Assembly (NCBI GenBank): GCA_028023455.1
Contig: JAQFVV010006720.1
Coordinates: 84,501 to 148,500, forward strand
Origin: Epiperipatus broadwayi
Lineage: Eukaryota > Onychophora > Udeonychophora > Euonychophora > Peripatidae
Length of the DNA stretch: 64,000 nt
Direction of reading: 5' to 3'
Position 1 is the first letter of the stretch. Each line of letters begins with the position of its first letter. The notes beneath the pieces are model-generated. The model did not search any database, was not told the DNA's origin, and was given only the letters and a program-made list of their open reading frames with translations. Positions 11,783-28,598 of the stretch are shown here, piece by piece. Made by a program: the position numbers and the translations under genes.

Positions 11783-12278
11783 TTGTAGCAGTGAAACCTT
11801 TGGTAGTGTTTTAATATTATTTTTATGCTGGTCTAATTGAATTTTGGTTTTGGAGTAATTTTAATTATATATTGAATAGTTTAGCTTTATGCTTGTAATG
11901 TTTATATATTGTTCCTATATTGATATAGGCACATATAATTTTATCTAAAATTATATTATTAAAATAAACTTTCATTAAAGAAAAACATACCAATCTCTTT
12001 TCATTAAAGAAAAAATAATGCTAAAACTAAATAGTAAATTGTATTAAAAATATATGTGCGTATATATGTGCGATTTGTAAATAAATAAAATGTATGCAAA
12101 ATAGAAGAAGATTATCATTAAAACCACGGCAATGGCTATTAATAAAATAAAACATCACGTTTTATTGCATGGCTATTACTAATTAAGCAATCTTCCAAAA
12201 CATGTTTATCAAGTGATTACCATTGGAATTTGACAACAAATATTTGCCGGAGATATTAGAAAGACAACAAGGCGCAGG
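11783..12278. other. AT-rich spacer, no gene seen
   Basis: No ORF, tRNA or recognisable repeat beyond short AT runs. The right part may belong to the candidate LTR that contains the TATA box at 12279. Confidence 0.4.
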
Positions 12279-12286
12279 TATAAATA
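12279..12286 (+). promoter_or_regulatory. TATA-box-like element
   Basis: TATAAATA sits in a locally GC-containing stretch (GGCGCAGG just upstream) about 30 bp before ACATTCATTCCAC, an initiator-like spot. Three ATTGAG-ending short repeats follow (12310-12385). A donor-like CCTAGGTAAAA lies at 12663. This could be a host promoter with a first exon, or the U3/R part of an LTR. Confidence 0.35.
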
Positions 12287-13232
12287 GACCTTTTTTTTAT
12301 TGGACATTCATTCCACAAATTAATTGAGTGAGATCAGTTCACAAAGTAATTGAGTAGTGCAGTTCAGAAATTAATTGAGCAGTTAACAAACAAAATGCAG
12401 TGTTGAGAAGATCTTGGGAACACACGTTTATCTCCAGCCAGATGTCCGAGAAAACAGCAGATCTGCCTGTGAAATAATGTCAGCTTAACATCTTAGAAAA
12501 TCTCTGTCAGTATCTATTTGTCTCCGATAGTAATAATCATGAAAATCAGGAAACTCAGCAAGGAAATGTCCCAGCTGGCTGGAAGCATTTATACTGGAAC
12601 CATTCATAGTGGAAGAAACAACAAACAAGAAGAAAACAAAGAGTTAAATCTACGTTCAAAATCCTAGGTAAAACATTTGCTTATTTTTGTTTATACCATA
12701 ATAGCCATTGCATTGCATTAATTCGTACAAATCTTTCAAGAGTCTAATTATATGAACTCTATATCATACATAAATGAACTATCGATGTGTGTGATTAAAT
12801 TTCAAATGCTATGTAGTCCTTTATTATTATTATTATGTGGTGCATGAGTTAATATGTGCGTGATCCTTTTATCAATATTATTAGTCAAAGTAGATAAATT
12901 CCCAGTGTTCTGTTATGAAAATATTCAAGAATATTTAAACTATTTAGAATGTTAATTTAAAATATGCGTGTGTTTTATTAGAAGTATAAAATGTTTAAAT
13001 TTAGTAAATAAATGTTAGTTAATAAATTATCTTTCAAATTAAACTTTATTTGTCGGTCAATTCTTTTTATCAATTCCCTTTTATCAAGTTTTTTAACCAC
13101 TAATTAAGTATAATCTATTAGTGATTACAAACAACTGAGCTAGTCGTGGGTTTAGGCGTTGAGTTAGTGGCCACTATTGAAAGTGTGTTGTCTATTCTTT
13201 TAGTATTCTTTTAGAATAAGCAGCTGGCGCCC
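12287..13232 (+). other. Possible solo LTR body ending at a primer-site-like octamer
   Basis: The TATA box, the downstream untranslated-like sequence and the end AAGCA-GC-TGGCGCCC at 13208-13232 together resemble U3-R-U5 followed by a primer site. TGGCGCCC is how the tRNA-Lys-type retroviral primer site begins. No second LTR or internal coding region is nearby, so this is at most a solo or truncated LTR. The left boundary is not defined. A short 42-codon frame from about 12539 is not convincing. Confidence 0.3.
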
Positions 13233-16200
13233 GTGTTTATACACAAACAAAAAATGTGCTTTGAACTTGGTGTTGAACTCAACAGCCGAGATAAAGATAT
13301 GTCCTGGAAATGTAACACTAGTTATATAATTTATATCTATCGTTTGGGCATACATACTCTCCGAGTATGTTCTTCTTTACCTAAGAGATCGGTGATTCAA
13401 ATCCACATATTTGAACCCGGTTTTAATATATATAATGTACATATATAAACCCGGTTTTAATATATATATTGTACCAGTAGAAAATGTATGTCCATTCAAC
13501 AAGATTTAGAATATAAGTAAGAGAACACTGAATCCAAATCATGCCCGAGATACACAGGCTAGGAGCAATCATGAATTCTAACCTATTTGTCCATTCCCCA
13601 AATCTATAACCCTATGTACAACACCTATGGTGATATCACATAAATTAATTATTTCCAGACACAGTGCTACATTATTTTGCATGAGAGCTCAGCTGATGAT
13701 GATGATGAGAGATAGAGTGAACCCATGATATAAGTTAAAAATATACATAAATATAGATATTATTAAGAAGATTCGAACTACTGAATTAAGTTTAAAAATA
13801 AATATTTATTTTGACAAAAATTCAAGATTTTATATATGTATACTCAATTTCACACATTTAAAACTTTATTTTTATTACAAACATTTAACAATCTTGGTAC
13901 AATTATTGTTATTTAGACAGATATAAATTTAGTGTGAGGGTTACAATATTGAACGTATATTTACTAATCATTTGAATTCTTGTTACAATATGGATCTGGG
14001 TGTTTTGGTAGACATTTATACATTAAGAATAATACATATTATGATATGATAAAGTGTCACTGATTATACAATTTTTGTAGAATGCCCCTGGCATTTGACA
14101 CATAGCTTTATTTTAATTGATGGAACTTATTTATGACAATGAAATAAGGATATGTTCTGATCCTTAAGTATACTGAAACATTTATTTATTACTCAAATTT
14201 GACATTTAACAATTGAATATTGTGAAACTCTATAAATACAGGAATTGATTATGTCAAACAGTCTAAAAGAAAAACAACCTATAAGAAATTGCAGTGTTAT
14301 GCATAATAGCCGAATATTTGCGGATCCATTTTTATTTCGGGTGCTTTATCATATTATGTAAGAAAACAGTCTAGCCAACTTATCACACCACATTTTGTGG
14401 AATTGACTGACAAAAGGCCCTCGGACAGAGATACAATAGGCTGAACTTTGCCAGAATTATCCTGTGAATTGGTCTCATTATGCGACTATATATAGATATG
14501 GTTGAGGGACATTCATCACCCAGTTTACGACCTGAAACAAATATGAGATGACTCTGTTGTTCTGATGCACATTTCTAGATAAAGCTTAATAACATCAAGA
14601 CTGGCCTATGCTAACAATGCTTTGGGAATAAGCAATCACCGAATTTAAATATTAACATAAAGCCTTAAATGGTTTAACAAATATGTAATGATATGTTAAA
14701 ATAATGACCCATGTACGATAAAGTACTTTATCAGAAGTTAAACTATAATTAATGAAGCATGTGTTTCCCCCCTTCTTGAATCAATACTATTTTGTTTAAA
14801 TATATATATAAAAACTAAATTTCATGCACTTAAAACTGTGAACAACAAAATAGAATTTTTCACCAACCTTTTTTTGGTGATGATGATGTGTAAAGAAATT
14901 AATAAAATTAACGGACACCAATATCTACCCCAGTTTCAAAAGTAGTTATACATTTTGTATAAACTTGTTATCAAATTATTTAAAAAAAAAACAATATATA
15001 TTTATTTTACAAGCAAATGTCAGTCTTGTGAACTATTTAGAAATAAATAAATAAGAACTGATTAATCCCCCACTTCTAATTTCATAAGAATGCGTTTGAT
15101 TGGAATTTACAAATAAAAGTTTAGTGGAAAATATAAAAATATCATTTAAAATAAATTATATTTGCACTAAATTATAAAACAAGTAAGACACTTGAATTGG
15201 ATGAAATATTTTATAGTAGTATTAATTTGATAGAAGAGAATCGATATAAAGAAAATAATTTAACTTGCTCACTGATTAGGGAGGTATAGAGAGGTTTAAC
15301 ATAAAGAAAACAGTAGTTTTACAGATTTAAGAATTATACTTCAGGTCAGGCAATGATAATAAATATAGGCTTGTTACCTCATAATTATGTGGGATGAAGT
15401 AGGCACAGAGTCTAGAGTGGCTGGCAGCATTTTTTGATTTAACATGTCTCTTGGCCTCGGTGGTTGTTTGGCAGCACAAGCGCACTTGAGTGGTAGAAGC
15501 TACATATCTGCACAGTGAAAAGTGGATCTGATAACATTGGGGAAGGTGGATTATGCCCCTCAGAATTAAATACATGTGGAGTCGGCTAGTGACTATTGAC
15601 CGAACTCTGACACAATAAATTTTTGGGCCTATTTATATCAGTTTTCAGGTATGCAAAGAATGTTTTTAATTAAACTTAATTTTTAATCAGTCTTTATTCT
15701 ACAGAAATATTTTCTGTATTGTTAGTGGAAATGCAGTTGTTATATAACAATCCAAAATAAGTTCAAATCAGCTAACAAAAATCAATTAGCTTTGTTTTAA
15801 ATTTTTCTTTCATTAACTTCAATTAAAAAAATATTTTTAAAATCATAAATCCCATCCCTTTAAATACTTTTAGACAGTTAACAACAGCATCTTCCATCTG
15901 AAATTTGTATGTAGTTATATGAAGAAAATATTTATAAAATAAATAACATATAGTTAAGAAAAAATACAAAATAATTTATAAGATTTGTTTGTGCTTTTAT
16001 CTATACAAAAGCTCTGTTAATATATGTATATATCTGAGTCACATCCATAAAAGTTAATATTTAAAATTAAAAAAAAATTATTTGAGATTTATATTTATAA
16101 ATTTTTATAGATGCTTCTCAGAAATATACGTATACATTATATACATGTCACAAAAAAACAGGATGAAATGTGGGTTAAGTGATAGAAGAGTGAAGCTCAA

Positions 16201-18287
16201 TCTTGGGCTAAGATCGACTGCTAATATATATATATATTGTAACGATATATAAATATGTTGTTACATTAATTTAAAATAAAAACTTAAAAGTTTGCAAATA
16301 AAAGTAAAAAACTAAACGCTAAAATTAAAATGTTTGTTAAACGTATATACATTCGCACAGAGGCCAAACTTTAAAAATATTTAAAAAAAAAAAAATAAGT
16401 ATTTGAACATACTTTTTTATAAAAAAGTACAAGATTTAAAAATAAAAACAGGTATTAGTTAATGTAATCTGTAAATGGAAATGATTGTTTATGAATTATC
16501 GAAAACCAAACTGGCCCTTGGGCTCTTGTATAATTAAAATGATCTGATGACAGATAGATAAGAAAATAAAGAGAAATTAGCTTGACCAATGGAAGCACTA
16601 AGCCTTGGCTCAGACCCTAACAAAAGTGTTGGATTAGTGATGTTTTGTTGATTGAATTTATGTGGATAATATAAAAAGGGAAATACAGTTTTTTCTGACA
16701 GTTCCAGCATTTTGTGTTTGAGAGATGTGGTAGGACGCACATACCACACTCTCTATTTAAAAAAAAATGAAAAGACTGTGATACCTTGAACCAGCTATTG
16801 CCATCTCCAGAACATTATCTTCCAATGGAGGCGTTGCGGAAATTAAAAGCAGAAACCTGGACTTTTCTACCATGAGCTATGAACTTTACAAAGTAACAAC
16901 AACAAAAAAAAGTAATTAAGAACTTTTGTCATTGTTTTTTTTAAAGATTCAGGTAATTTAAATTTTAAAATGAACTCTTATTTGATTTTCAAATTAATAA
17001 TTGATTGTTTAAATTTATATAGTTAAGTTTTGCTAAAATCATTTCCATTTTATTATTTTTATTTGTAGTAATATTTATTGTAGAAATTATTAAATGCATT
17101 ACATTTAAGTTGGATATAGATGTTGCATAGATTCATTAGCGGTTGATTATGTTGTGGTTTTCACAGTTGATTAGAGTATATAAGTCAACAATGTCTCAGT
17201 GGTGTCTTATGATGAACACCAAAGGGTCTCCTGTATTCCTTCAGCAATTGACATTATCGATTGACTTTGTATTTTGATCGGTTGTGTTTAATTTGGAATG
17301 TTTTTTTGACTGTGGAATCTATGCAGCCGATCTATACTCGACATTATAAAACAAATTGTATAAAATTTATCTGTGCGAACATATCTAAATGTTAAATTTA
17401 AGTCGGGCATGAATGACTATATAGTTTTGTAAAGTTATATTAAGGGAGGGTAATCTTAGGTTATTCGTTTCGTAATTGAATTGGCTCAATGGATTGGATA
17501 TATTTGTGTAATTAGTAGATGTAGTATGAGATTCGCTATGTGCAGGATTGTGTATATATGCCACACACCTTCTGTTTGCCTATGGATATGTTTGTAAGAC
17601 AGCAAAGGACCGCGATCCATTCCTATGGAGTTTTATGTTTATTGTTCTACTCGCCAACAGATGTAAAATTCCTGTTGGTGGAGAGACAATGTCTTCTCTA
17701 TTTATACTTACTGATCAGATGTACATTCCTGACAGTATAGTATTTTGTGTTGTCATATTTTCATGCTACATTGACTACATAAATGTAACAGATGGATTGG
17801 CGCCGGTTTGATTGCAAATTTTTTTGGCCTAAGGTTAAATAAGAGATAGAATATTTTCTTTTCAATTGCAGATCTATGTAGTCTATTCATACTCGACTAT
17901 CTAAATAAAATATTAAACTCATTGAAATTTAGTTAAATGTAAAATTAAAAGTTAATATAAAAAATCTAAAATGTTAAACTTATTCCTCAAATTATAATGA
18001 TTTTATATGTGCGTAAATAAATATTTTTAGGTGTTAATTTCTGGCAGTGGCTTTTATTCTTTTATATTTAAGATATAAAATTTATATTTTATTATCTCTG
18101 CTACTCACTGAGCTAGTGACAATGGGCTAATGACCAAAATATAAAATAAAGTGGAATCTTAACAGCGCGTATCTGCCTACTGTATAAATTTTTCTAGGTT
18201 CAAATGCTTAGATGGCGCCCTGGTAGTTCCAGATACGTAGATTGCTGACTCCACTATTGTTTTTGATCGTTATAATATATATACATA
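13233..18287. other. Long gene-free AT-rich stretch with degraded repeat fragments
   Basis: No frame here has coding-like composition over a useful length. A B-box-like GTGATTCAAATCC lies at about 13392. A locally GC-richer piece at 15340-15615 has no recognised homology. A TGGCGCC motif is at 17798, and a TCTAGGTTCAAATG...TGGCGCCCTG block at about 18194-18222 resembles one at 21710-21738, perhaps a SINE tail. Otherwise nothing is identified. Confidence 0.5.

Positions 18288-22213
<3,926 letters not shown>

Positions 22214-22264
<51 letters not shown>
22214..22264. repeat. (TA)n microsatellite bordering the Penelope-like array
   Basis: About 51 bp of TA, immediately left of the inverted element tip. 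Confidence 0.97.
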
Positions 22265-22265
<1 letters not shown>

Positions 22266-22269
<4 letters not shown>

Positions 22270-22534
22270 CATATTTTGCGGGTTCATCCGTGTTAAAAAC
22301 TTTTAATACCAATACACTGATGTTTCAACTTGGTCACACAAGCCATCCACAGAGTTATAAAAAGGTAGAAAGATGGTTGTAGAGGCGCTACAATCACTGG
22401 TTTGAATAAAACATTAAAAATCCCACCAATAGCAAAAATGTTAAATTTAAAAATGTTTTTTAAAGAAATCTTTCCAAATAGGAGGAAGTTTGCACGTATC
22501 ATCTCGCTTATTGATACAATCTGGCCTTTTAAAC
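22266..22534 (-). mobile_element. Inverted 3' tip of the family A Penelope-like element
   Basis: The reverse complement of about 24120-24395: the last ~28 codons of the endonuclease plus the 3' UTR, including the hammerhead-like motif. It stands head to head against the 5' start of unit 1 at 22535. Penelope-like elements are known for flanking copies of their own ends in direct or inverted order, and this fits that pattern. Confidence 0.88.
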
Positions 22535-24203
22535 TAAGCTTCCTAAAAATAATTTTTCAAAGAAAGAAAGACAAGCATTAAATAATATAAAATCGGACAA
22601 ATCAATTGTTGTACTTCCAGCTGATAAAGGTAATGCCACAGTTGTAATGGATTGTGACATTTACCATAATAAAATTTTAGATCTGCTTAATGATAAAACT
22701 TATAAACTATCAAAAAGAGATCATACTACATATTTGGAAAAAAACAACAAAAACTATTATTAATAAATCACCTATTGAAACAGAGATAAAAAATAAAATA
22801 ATCCCTCGTGAAAAATCTTGTGTCTGTCCAAAATTTTATGGACTTCCAAAAATTCACAAACCAGATACCCCTCTTTGTCCAATGGTTCTCCAACTCATAT
22901 TTTAGCTAGATACTTATCGGATTTAATGAAACCTACAATCCCATCTATTAAATCATATATTAAAAACTCTCTTCATTTTATTTCTGTTTTAAAAAGTTTA
23001 AAAATTAATGCTAGTGACATTCTGGTCAGTTTTGATGTCGTGTCTTTGTTTACAAACATTCCAATTGATGAAGCTTTAAATATAATCTCACAAAGTTGCA
23101 ATTTACCAGACCATATCATTGCTTTGATTAAACATTGTCTCTTAAATACATATTTTGTATACAATGGGCAGCATTACAGACAAGTTTTTGGTACTCCTAT
23201 GGGCTCACCTATCTCAGGAGTAATAGCTGATTTATTCATGGAATATATAGAAACTCGTGCTTTAGAATCATCATCTTTAAAACCTCTCATTTGGCTCAGA
23301 TACATAGATGACACTTTTGTCATATGGCAACATGGAAAAAATACATTAGATGATTTTTTCTTACATTTAAATAATATGCATCCTCATATTAAATTTACAA
23401 TGGAGACAGAGTCTGATGGAAAACTCCCTTTTCTTGATGTTCTAGTCACCAGAACACCAAATAGTTTATCTTTTTCTATTTACAGAAAGGATACACACAG
23501 AGACAGATATTTACATTTACATTCTCATCATCACCCAACTCAGATAGTTTCTGTAGCCAAAACTCTTTTAAATAGAGCAATTAACCTTTCAGATGACACA
23601 CATCTGAAAGAAGAAATAAATCATATTAATAGTGTTTTATTAGCAAATAGTTATAATTACAAATTTATAAAAAAAGCCTTATTTCAAGCCCAAAATAGAC
23701 AAAATAGGAAACAAAAAGATGATAAGTCAGCTATTAGGATTTGTGTTCCATATGTAAAAGGAACTACAGACAGTATCGGACGTATATTAAAACACTATAA
23801 TATAGATACAGCATTTTCTGCTCATCAAAAGATCAGCAATATAATAACCAAGCCTAAGGATTCAATCCCTCTTGAATCTCATGGTGTCTATCAAATCTCA
23901 TGTAAAAATTGTAAAGCTTCTTACATAGGTATGAGTAATCGTCGCATCAGTGTTAGGAGAGATGAGCATGCTAATGCAGTTAAACAACACTCATCATCAT
24001 CAGCACTCTCACTCCATACTATAGATTCAGGTCATAAAATAGATTTTTCTAGTACCAGGATCATATCCAGATGTGATAATCTCTACCAATGCAAAATCAG
24101 AGAAGCCATTGAGATACTTAAAAGGCCAGATTGTATCAATAAGCGAGATGATATGTGCAAACTTCCTCCTATTTGGAAAGATTTCTTTAAAAAACATTCT
24201 TAA
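22535..24203 (+). pseudogene. Penelope-like reverse transcriptase + GIY-YIG endonuclease, broken by frameshifts
   Basis: Three frames together cover the protein. The N-terminal piece has VVLPADKGNATVVMD (about 22612-22652), a Penelope hallmark. The second piece (22690-22905) has KFYGLPKIHKP. The third (22818-24203) has SFDVVSLF (motif A; catalytic D is residue 73 of that frame), GTPMGSP, YIDD at 23301-23312 (residues 162-165), LPFLDVL, then the endonuclease with GVY (356-358), SCKNC, YIG (369-371), an H...H pair (LSLHTIDSGH) and REAIEIL. The frame breaks are an indel in an A-run near 22740 and a 13-bp loss near 22883 relative to units 2 and 3. Reverse transcription primed at an endonuclease nick is the known role of the family. 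The catalytic motifs look intact in unit 1, but the frame does not. Confidence 0.9.
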
Positions 24204-24297
24204 ATTTAACATTTTTGCTATTGGTGGGATTTTTAATGTTTTATTCAAACCAGTGATTGTAGCGCCTCTACAACCGTCTTTCTACCTTTTTATAACT

Positions 24298-24332
24298 CTG
24301 TGGATGGCTTGTGTGACCAAGTCGAAACGTCA
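24298..24332 (+). ncRNA. Hammerhead-ribozyme-like motif, unit 1 3' UTR
   Basis: CTGTGGA (consensus CTGANGA; only A6 differs) is followed by a 6-bp stem GGCTTG/CAAGTC closing loop TGTGAC, then GAAAC and GTC-A. This is the hammerhead order: core, helix II, GAAA, helix III, cleavage triplet. Helix III has no loop. ACGT is self-complementary, so only a dimeric arrangement could form it. Hammerheads have been described in Penelope-like elements. The A6 change probably makes this copy inactive. Confidence 0.5.
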
Positions 24333-24419
24333 GTGTATTGGTATTAAAAGTTTTTAACACGGATGAACCCGCAAAATATGTATTTTATATATTTAACCCG
24401 TGCAAATCTTCGTTTTAAC

Positions 24420-24479
24420 ATATATATATATATATATATATTATATACATATATATATATATATGTATATAAACGAAGA

Positions 24480-24538
<59 letters not shown>
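24420..24538. repeat. Junction of units 1 and 2: (TA)n, (CT)n, (TA)n, (GA)n palindromes
   Basis: The end of unit 1, ATCTTCGTTTTAACATATA, is mirrored as TATATAAACGAAGAT at about 24460-24480. A (CT)n-(TA)n-(GA)n run, itself palindromic, follows at 24479-24538. Two nested hairpins could form here. Confidence 0.85.
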
Positions 24539-24565
24539 CTGAGATTTGTAATATTTTAAAAAAAG

Positions 24566-26249
24566 CTAAGCTTCCTAAAAATAATATTTCAAAGAAAGAA
24601 AGACAAGCATTAAATAATATAAAATCAGACAAATGAATTGTTGTACTTCCAGCTTATAAAGGTAATGCCACAGTTGTAATGGATTGTGACATTTACCATA
24701 ATAAAATTGTAGATCTGCTTAATGATAAAACTTATAAACTATCAAAAAGAGATCATACTAAGTATTTGGAAAAACAACAAAAGCTATTATTAATAAATCA
24801 CCTATTGAAACAGAGATAAAAATAAAATAATCCCTCGTGAAAAATCTTGTGTCTGTCCAAAATTTTATGGACTTCCAAAAATTCACAAATCATATAGCCC
24901 CCTTTGTCCAATAGTAAGTGCAATAGGTTCTCCAACTCATATTTTAGCCAGATACTTATCGGATTTCATTAAACCTACAATCCCATCTATTAAATCATAT
25001 ATTAAAAACTCTCTTCATTTTATTTCTGTTTTAAAAAGTTTTAAAAATTAATGCTAATGACATTCTGGTCAGTTTTGATGTTGAGTCTTTGTTTACAAAC
25101 ACTCCAATTGATGAAGCTTTAAATATAATCTCACAAAGTTGCAATTTACCAGACCATATTCTTGCTTTGTTTAAACATTGTATCTTAAATACATATTTTG
25201 TATACAATGGACAGCATTACAGACAAGTTTTTTGTACTCCTATGGGTTCACCTATCTCAGGAGTAATAGCTGATTTATTCATGGAATATATAGAAACTCG
25301 TGCTTTACAATCATCATCTTTAAAACCTCTCATTTGGCTCAGATACATAGATGACACTTTTGTCATATGGCAACATGGAAAGAAATAAATTAGATTATTT
25401 TTTTACTTACATTTAAATAATGTGCATCCTCATATTAAATTTACAATGGAGACAGAGTATGATGGAAAACTCTCTTTTTTTAATGTTCTAGTCACCAGAA
25501 CACCAAATAGTTTATCTTTTTCTATTTACAGAAAGGATACACACAGAGACAGATATTTACATTTACATTCTCATCATCACCCAACTCAGATAGTTTCTGT
25601 AGCCAAAACTCTTTTAAATAGAGCAATTAACCTTTCAGATGACACACATCTGAAAGAAGAAATAAATCATATTAATAGTGTTTTATTAGCAAATAGTTAT
25701 AATTACAAATTTATAAAAAAAGCCTTATTTCAAGCCCAAAATACACAAAATAGGAAACAAAAAGATGATAAGTCAGCTATTAGGATTTGTGTTCCACATG
25801 TAAAAGGAACTACAGACAGTATCGGACGTATATTAAAACACTATAATATAGATACAGCATTATCTGCTCATCAAAAGATCAGCAATATAATAACCAAGCC
25901 TAAGGATTCAATCCCTCTTGAATCTCATGGTGTCTATCAAATCTCATGTAAAAATTGTAAAGCTTCTTACATAGGTATGAGTAATTGTCGCATCAGTGTT
26001 AGGAGAGATGAGCATGCTAATGCAGTTAAACAACACTCATCATCATCAGCACTCTCACTCCATACTATAGATTCAGGTCATAAAATAGATTTTTCTAGTA
26101 CCAGGATCATATCCAGATGTGATAATCTCTACCAATGCAAAATCAGAGAAGCCATTGAGATACTTAAAAGGCCAGATTGTATCAATAAGCGAGATGATAT
26201 GTGCAAACTTCCTCCTATTTGGAAAGATTTCTTTAAAAAACATTCTTAA
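24566..26249 (+). pseudogene. Reverse transcriptase/GIY-YIG endonuclease of unit 2, broken
   Basis: The N-terminal frame has a TGA at about 24634, and there is a 1-bp gain in a T/A run near 25040. Open pieces are 25089-25388 (reverse transcriptase core, YIDD kept, GTPMGSP changed to CTPMGSP) and 25422-26249 (LSFFNVL in place of LPFLDVL, full endonuclease with GVY, SCKNC, YIG, H...H and REAIEIL). The endonuclease half differs from unit 1 by only about four residues. Not functional as a whole. Confidence 0.88.
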
Positions 26250-26343
26250 ATTTAACATTTTTGCTATTGGTGGGATTTTTAATGTTTTATTCAAACCAGT
26301 GATTGTAGCGCCTCTACAACCGTCTTTCTACCTTTTTATAACT

Positions 26344-26378
26344 CTGTGGATGGCTTGTGTGACCAAGTCGAAACGTCA
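26344..26378 (+). ncRNA. Hammerhead-ribozyme-like motif, unit 2 3' UTR
   Basis: Same sequence as in unit 1: CTGTGGA, 6-bp helix II, GAAAC, GTC. Likely inactive because of the A6 change. Confidence 0.48.
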
Positions 26379-26462
26379 GTGTATTGGTATTAAAAGTTTT
26401 TAACACGGATGAACCCGCAAAATATGTATTTTATATATTTAACCCGTGCAAATCTTCGTTTT

Positions 26463-26605
<143 letters not shown>

Positions 26606-26628
26606 GAGATTTGTAATATTTTAAAAAA

Positions 26629-28310
26629 AGCTAAGCTTCCTAAAAATAATATTTCAAAGAAAGAAAGACAAGCATTAAATAATATAAAATCGGACAAATC
26701 AATTGTTGTACTTCCAGCTTATAAAGGTAATGCCACAGTTGTAATGGATTGTGACATTTACCATAATAAAATTGTAGATCTGCTTAATGATAAAACTTAT
26801 AAACTATCAAAAAGAGATCATACTAAGTATTTGGAAAAACAACAAAAGCTATTATTAATAAATCACCTATTGAAACAGAGATAAAAAATAAAATAATCCC
26901 TCGTGAAAAATCTTGTGTCTGTCCAAAATTTTATGGACTTCCAAAAATTCACAAATCATATAGCCCCCTTTGTCCAATAGTAAGTGCAATAGGTTCTCCA
27001 ACTCATATTTTAGCCAGATACTTATCGGATTTCATTAAACCTACAATCCCATCTATTAAATCATATATTAAAAACTCTCTTCATTTTATTTCTGTTTTAA
27101 AAAGTTTTAAAAATTAATGCTAATGACATTCTGGTCAGTTTTGATGTTGAGTCTTTGTTTACAAACACTCCAATTGATGAAGCTTTAAATATAATCTCAC
27201 AAAGTTGCAATTTACCAGACCATATTCTTGCTTTGTTTAAACATTGTATCTTAAATACATATTTTGTATACAATGGACAGCATTACAGACAAGTTTTTTG
27301 TACTCCTATGGGTTCACTTATCTCAGGAGTAATAGCTGATTTATTCATGGAATATATAGAAACTCGTGCTTTAGAATCATCATCTTTAAAACCTCTCATT
27401 TGGCTCAGATACATAGGTGACACTTTTGTCATATGGCAACATGGAAAAAAATAAATTAGATTATTTTTTTTACTTACATTTAAATAATATGCATCCTCAT
27501 ATTAAATTTACAATGGAGACAGAGTATGATGGAAAACTCCCTTTTTTTGATGTTCTAGTCACCAGAACACCAAATAGTTTATCTTTTTCTATTTACAGAA
27601 AGGATACACACACAGTCAGATATTTGCATTTCCATTCTCATCATCTCCCAACTCACATAGTTTCAGTAGCCAAAACTCTTTTAAATAGAGCAATTAACCT
27701 TTCAGATGAGACACATCTGAAACAAGAAATAAATCATATTAATAGTGTTTATTAGCAAATAGTTATAATTACAAATTTATAAAAAAGCCTTATTTCAAGC
27801 CCAAAATAGTCAAAATAGGAAACAAAAAGATGATAAATCAGCTATTAGGATTTGTGTTCCATATGGAAAAGTAACTACAGACAATATCGGACATATATTA
27901 AAATGCTATAATATAGATACAGCATTTTCTGCTCATCAAAAGATCAGCAATATAATAAGCAAGTCTAAGGATTCATTCCCTCTTGAATCTCATGGTGTCT
28001 ATCAAATCTCATGTAAAAATTGTAAAGCTTCTTACATAGGTATGAGTAATTGTCACATCAGTGTTAGGAGAGATAAGCATGCTAATGCAGTTAAACAACA
28101 CTCATCATCACCCGCACTCTCATTCCATACTATAGATTCAGGTCATAAAATTGATTTTTCTAGTACCAGGATCATATCCAGATGAGATATTCTCTACTAA
28201 TGCAAAATTAGAGAAGCCATTGAGATACTTAAAAGGCCAGATTGTATCAATAAGCGTGATTATAGTGAAAACTTCCTCCTATTTGGAAAGATTTAAAAAA
28301 AAAAAACATT
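26629..28310 (+). pseudogene. Reverse transcriptase/GIY-YIG endonuclease of unit 3, decayed
   Basis: Open pieces are 27155-27454 and 27417-27755. The catalytic YIDD is changed to YIGD (near 27409-27420), GTPMGSP to CTPMGSL, and the endonuclease part has stops (for example near 28183-28200) and frameshifts, although GVYQISCKNC and YIG remain. The N-terminal half is almost the same as unit 2. Confidence 0.85.
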
Positions 28311-28407
28311 TCTAAATTTAACATGTTTGCTATTGGTGGAATTTTAACATTTTATTTAAATCATTGATTCTAGCACCTCTACAACCATCTTTCTACCTTT
28401 TATAACT

Positions 28408-28442
28408 CTGTGGATGGCTTGTGTGACCAAGTCGAAACATCA
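28408..28442 (+). ncRNA. Hammerhead-like motif, unit 3 3' UTR (cleavage triplet changed)
   Basis: Same core and helix II as units 1 and 2, but GAAACGTC has become GAAACATC, which breaks the self-complementary ACGT. Taken to be dead. Confidence 0.4.
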
Positions 28443-28524
28443 GTATATTAATATTAAAAGTTTTTAACACAGATGAACCCGCAAAATATGTATTGTATAT
28501 ATATTTAACCTGTGCAAATCTTCG

Positions 28525-28530
<6 letters not shown>

Positions 28531-28595
<65 letters not shown>
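28531..28595. repeat. (TA)n microsatellite bordering array and repeat R
   Basis: About 65 bp of TA between PLE unit 3 and the continuation of R. Confidence 0.97.

Positions 28596-28598
<3 letters not shown>

Larger units (their letters stand above)
22535..24419 (+). mobile_element. Penelope-like element family A, unit 1
   Basis: First of three head-to-tail copies. It begins CTAAGCTTCCTAAAAAT, shared with 24566 and 26629, carries the damaged polyprotein and ends after a ~215-bp 3' UTR at TTCGTTTTAACA before a (TA)n tract. It is the best preserved copy in the window. Confidence 0.92.

Noticed and set aside
13233-13448. 71-codon plus-strand frame after the TGGCGCCC motif
   Set aside because: Crosses a B-box-like repeat and TA runs; no coding signature.
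15327-15615. GC-richer block with an 82-codon minus frame
   Set aside because: No homology, no splice sites of note, and the frame is not better than its alternatives.
17548-17811. 87-codon plus-strand frame with hydrophobic stretches
   Set aside because: Overlapping frames are equally open, there is no recognisable domain or splice context, and it ends in a TGGCGCC-type repeat motif.
24073-24357. 94-codon frame repeated at 26119-26403, and its minus-strand partner
   Set aside because: Shadow frames of the Penelope endonuclease and 3' UTR, repeated only because the units are.
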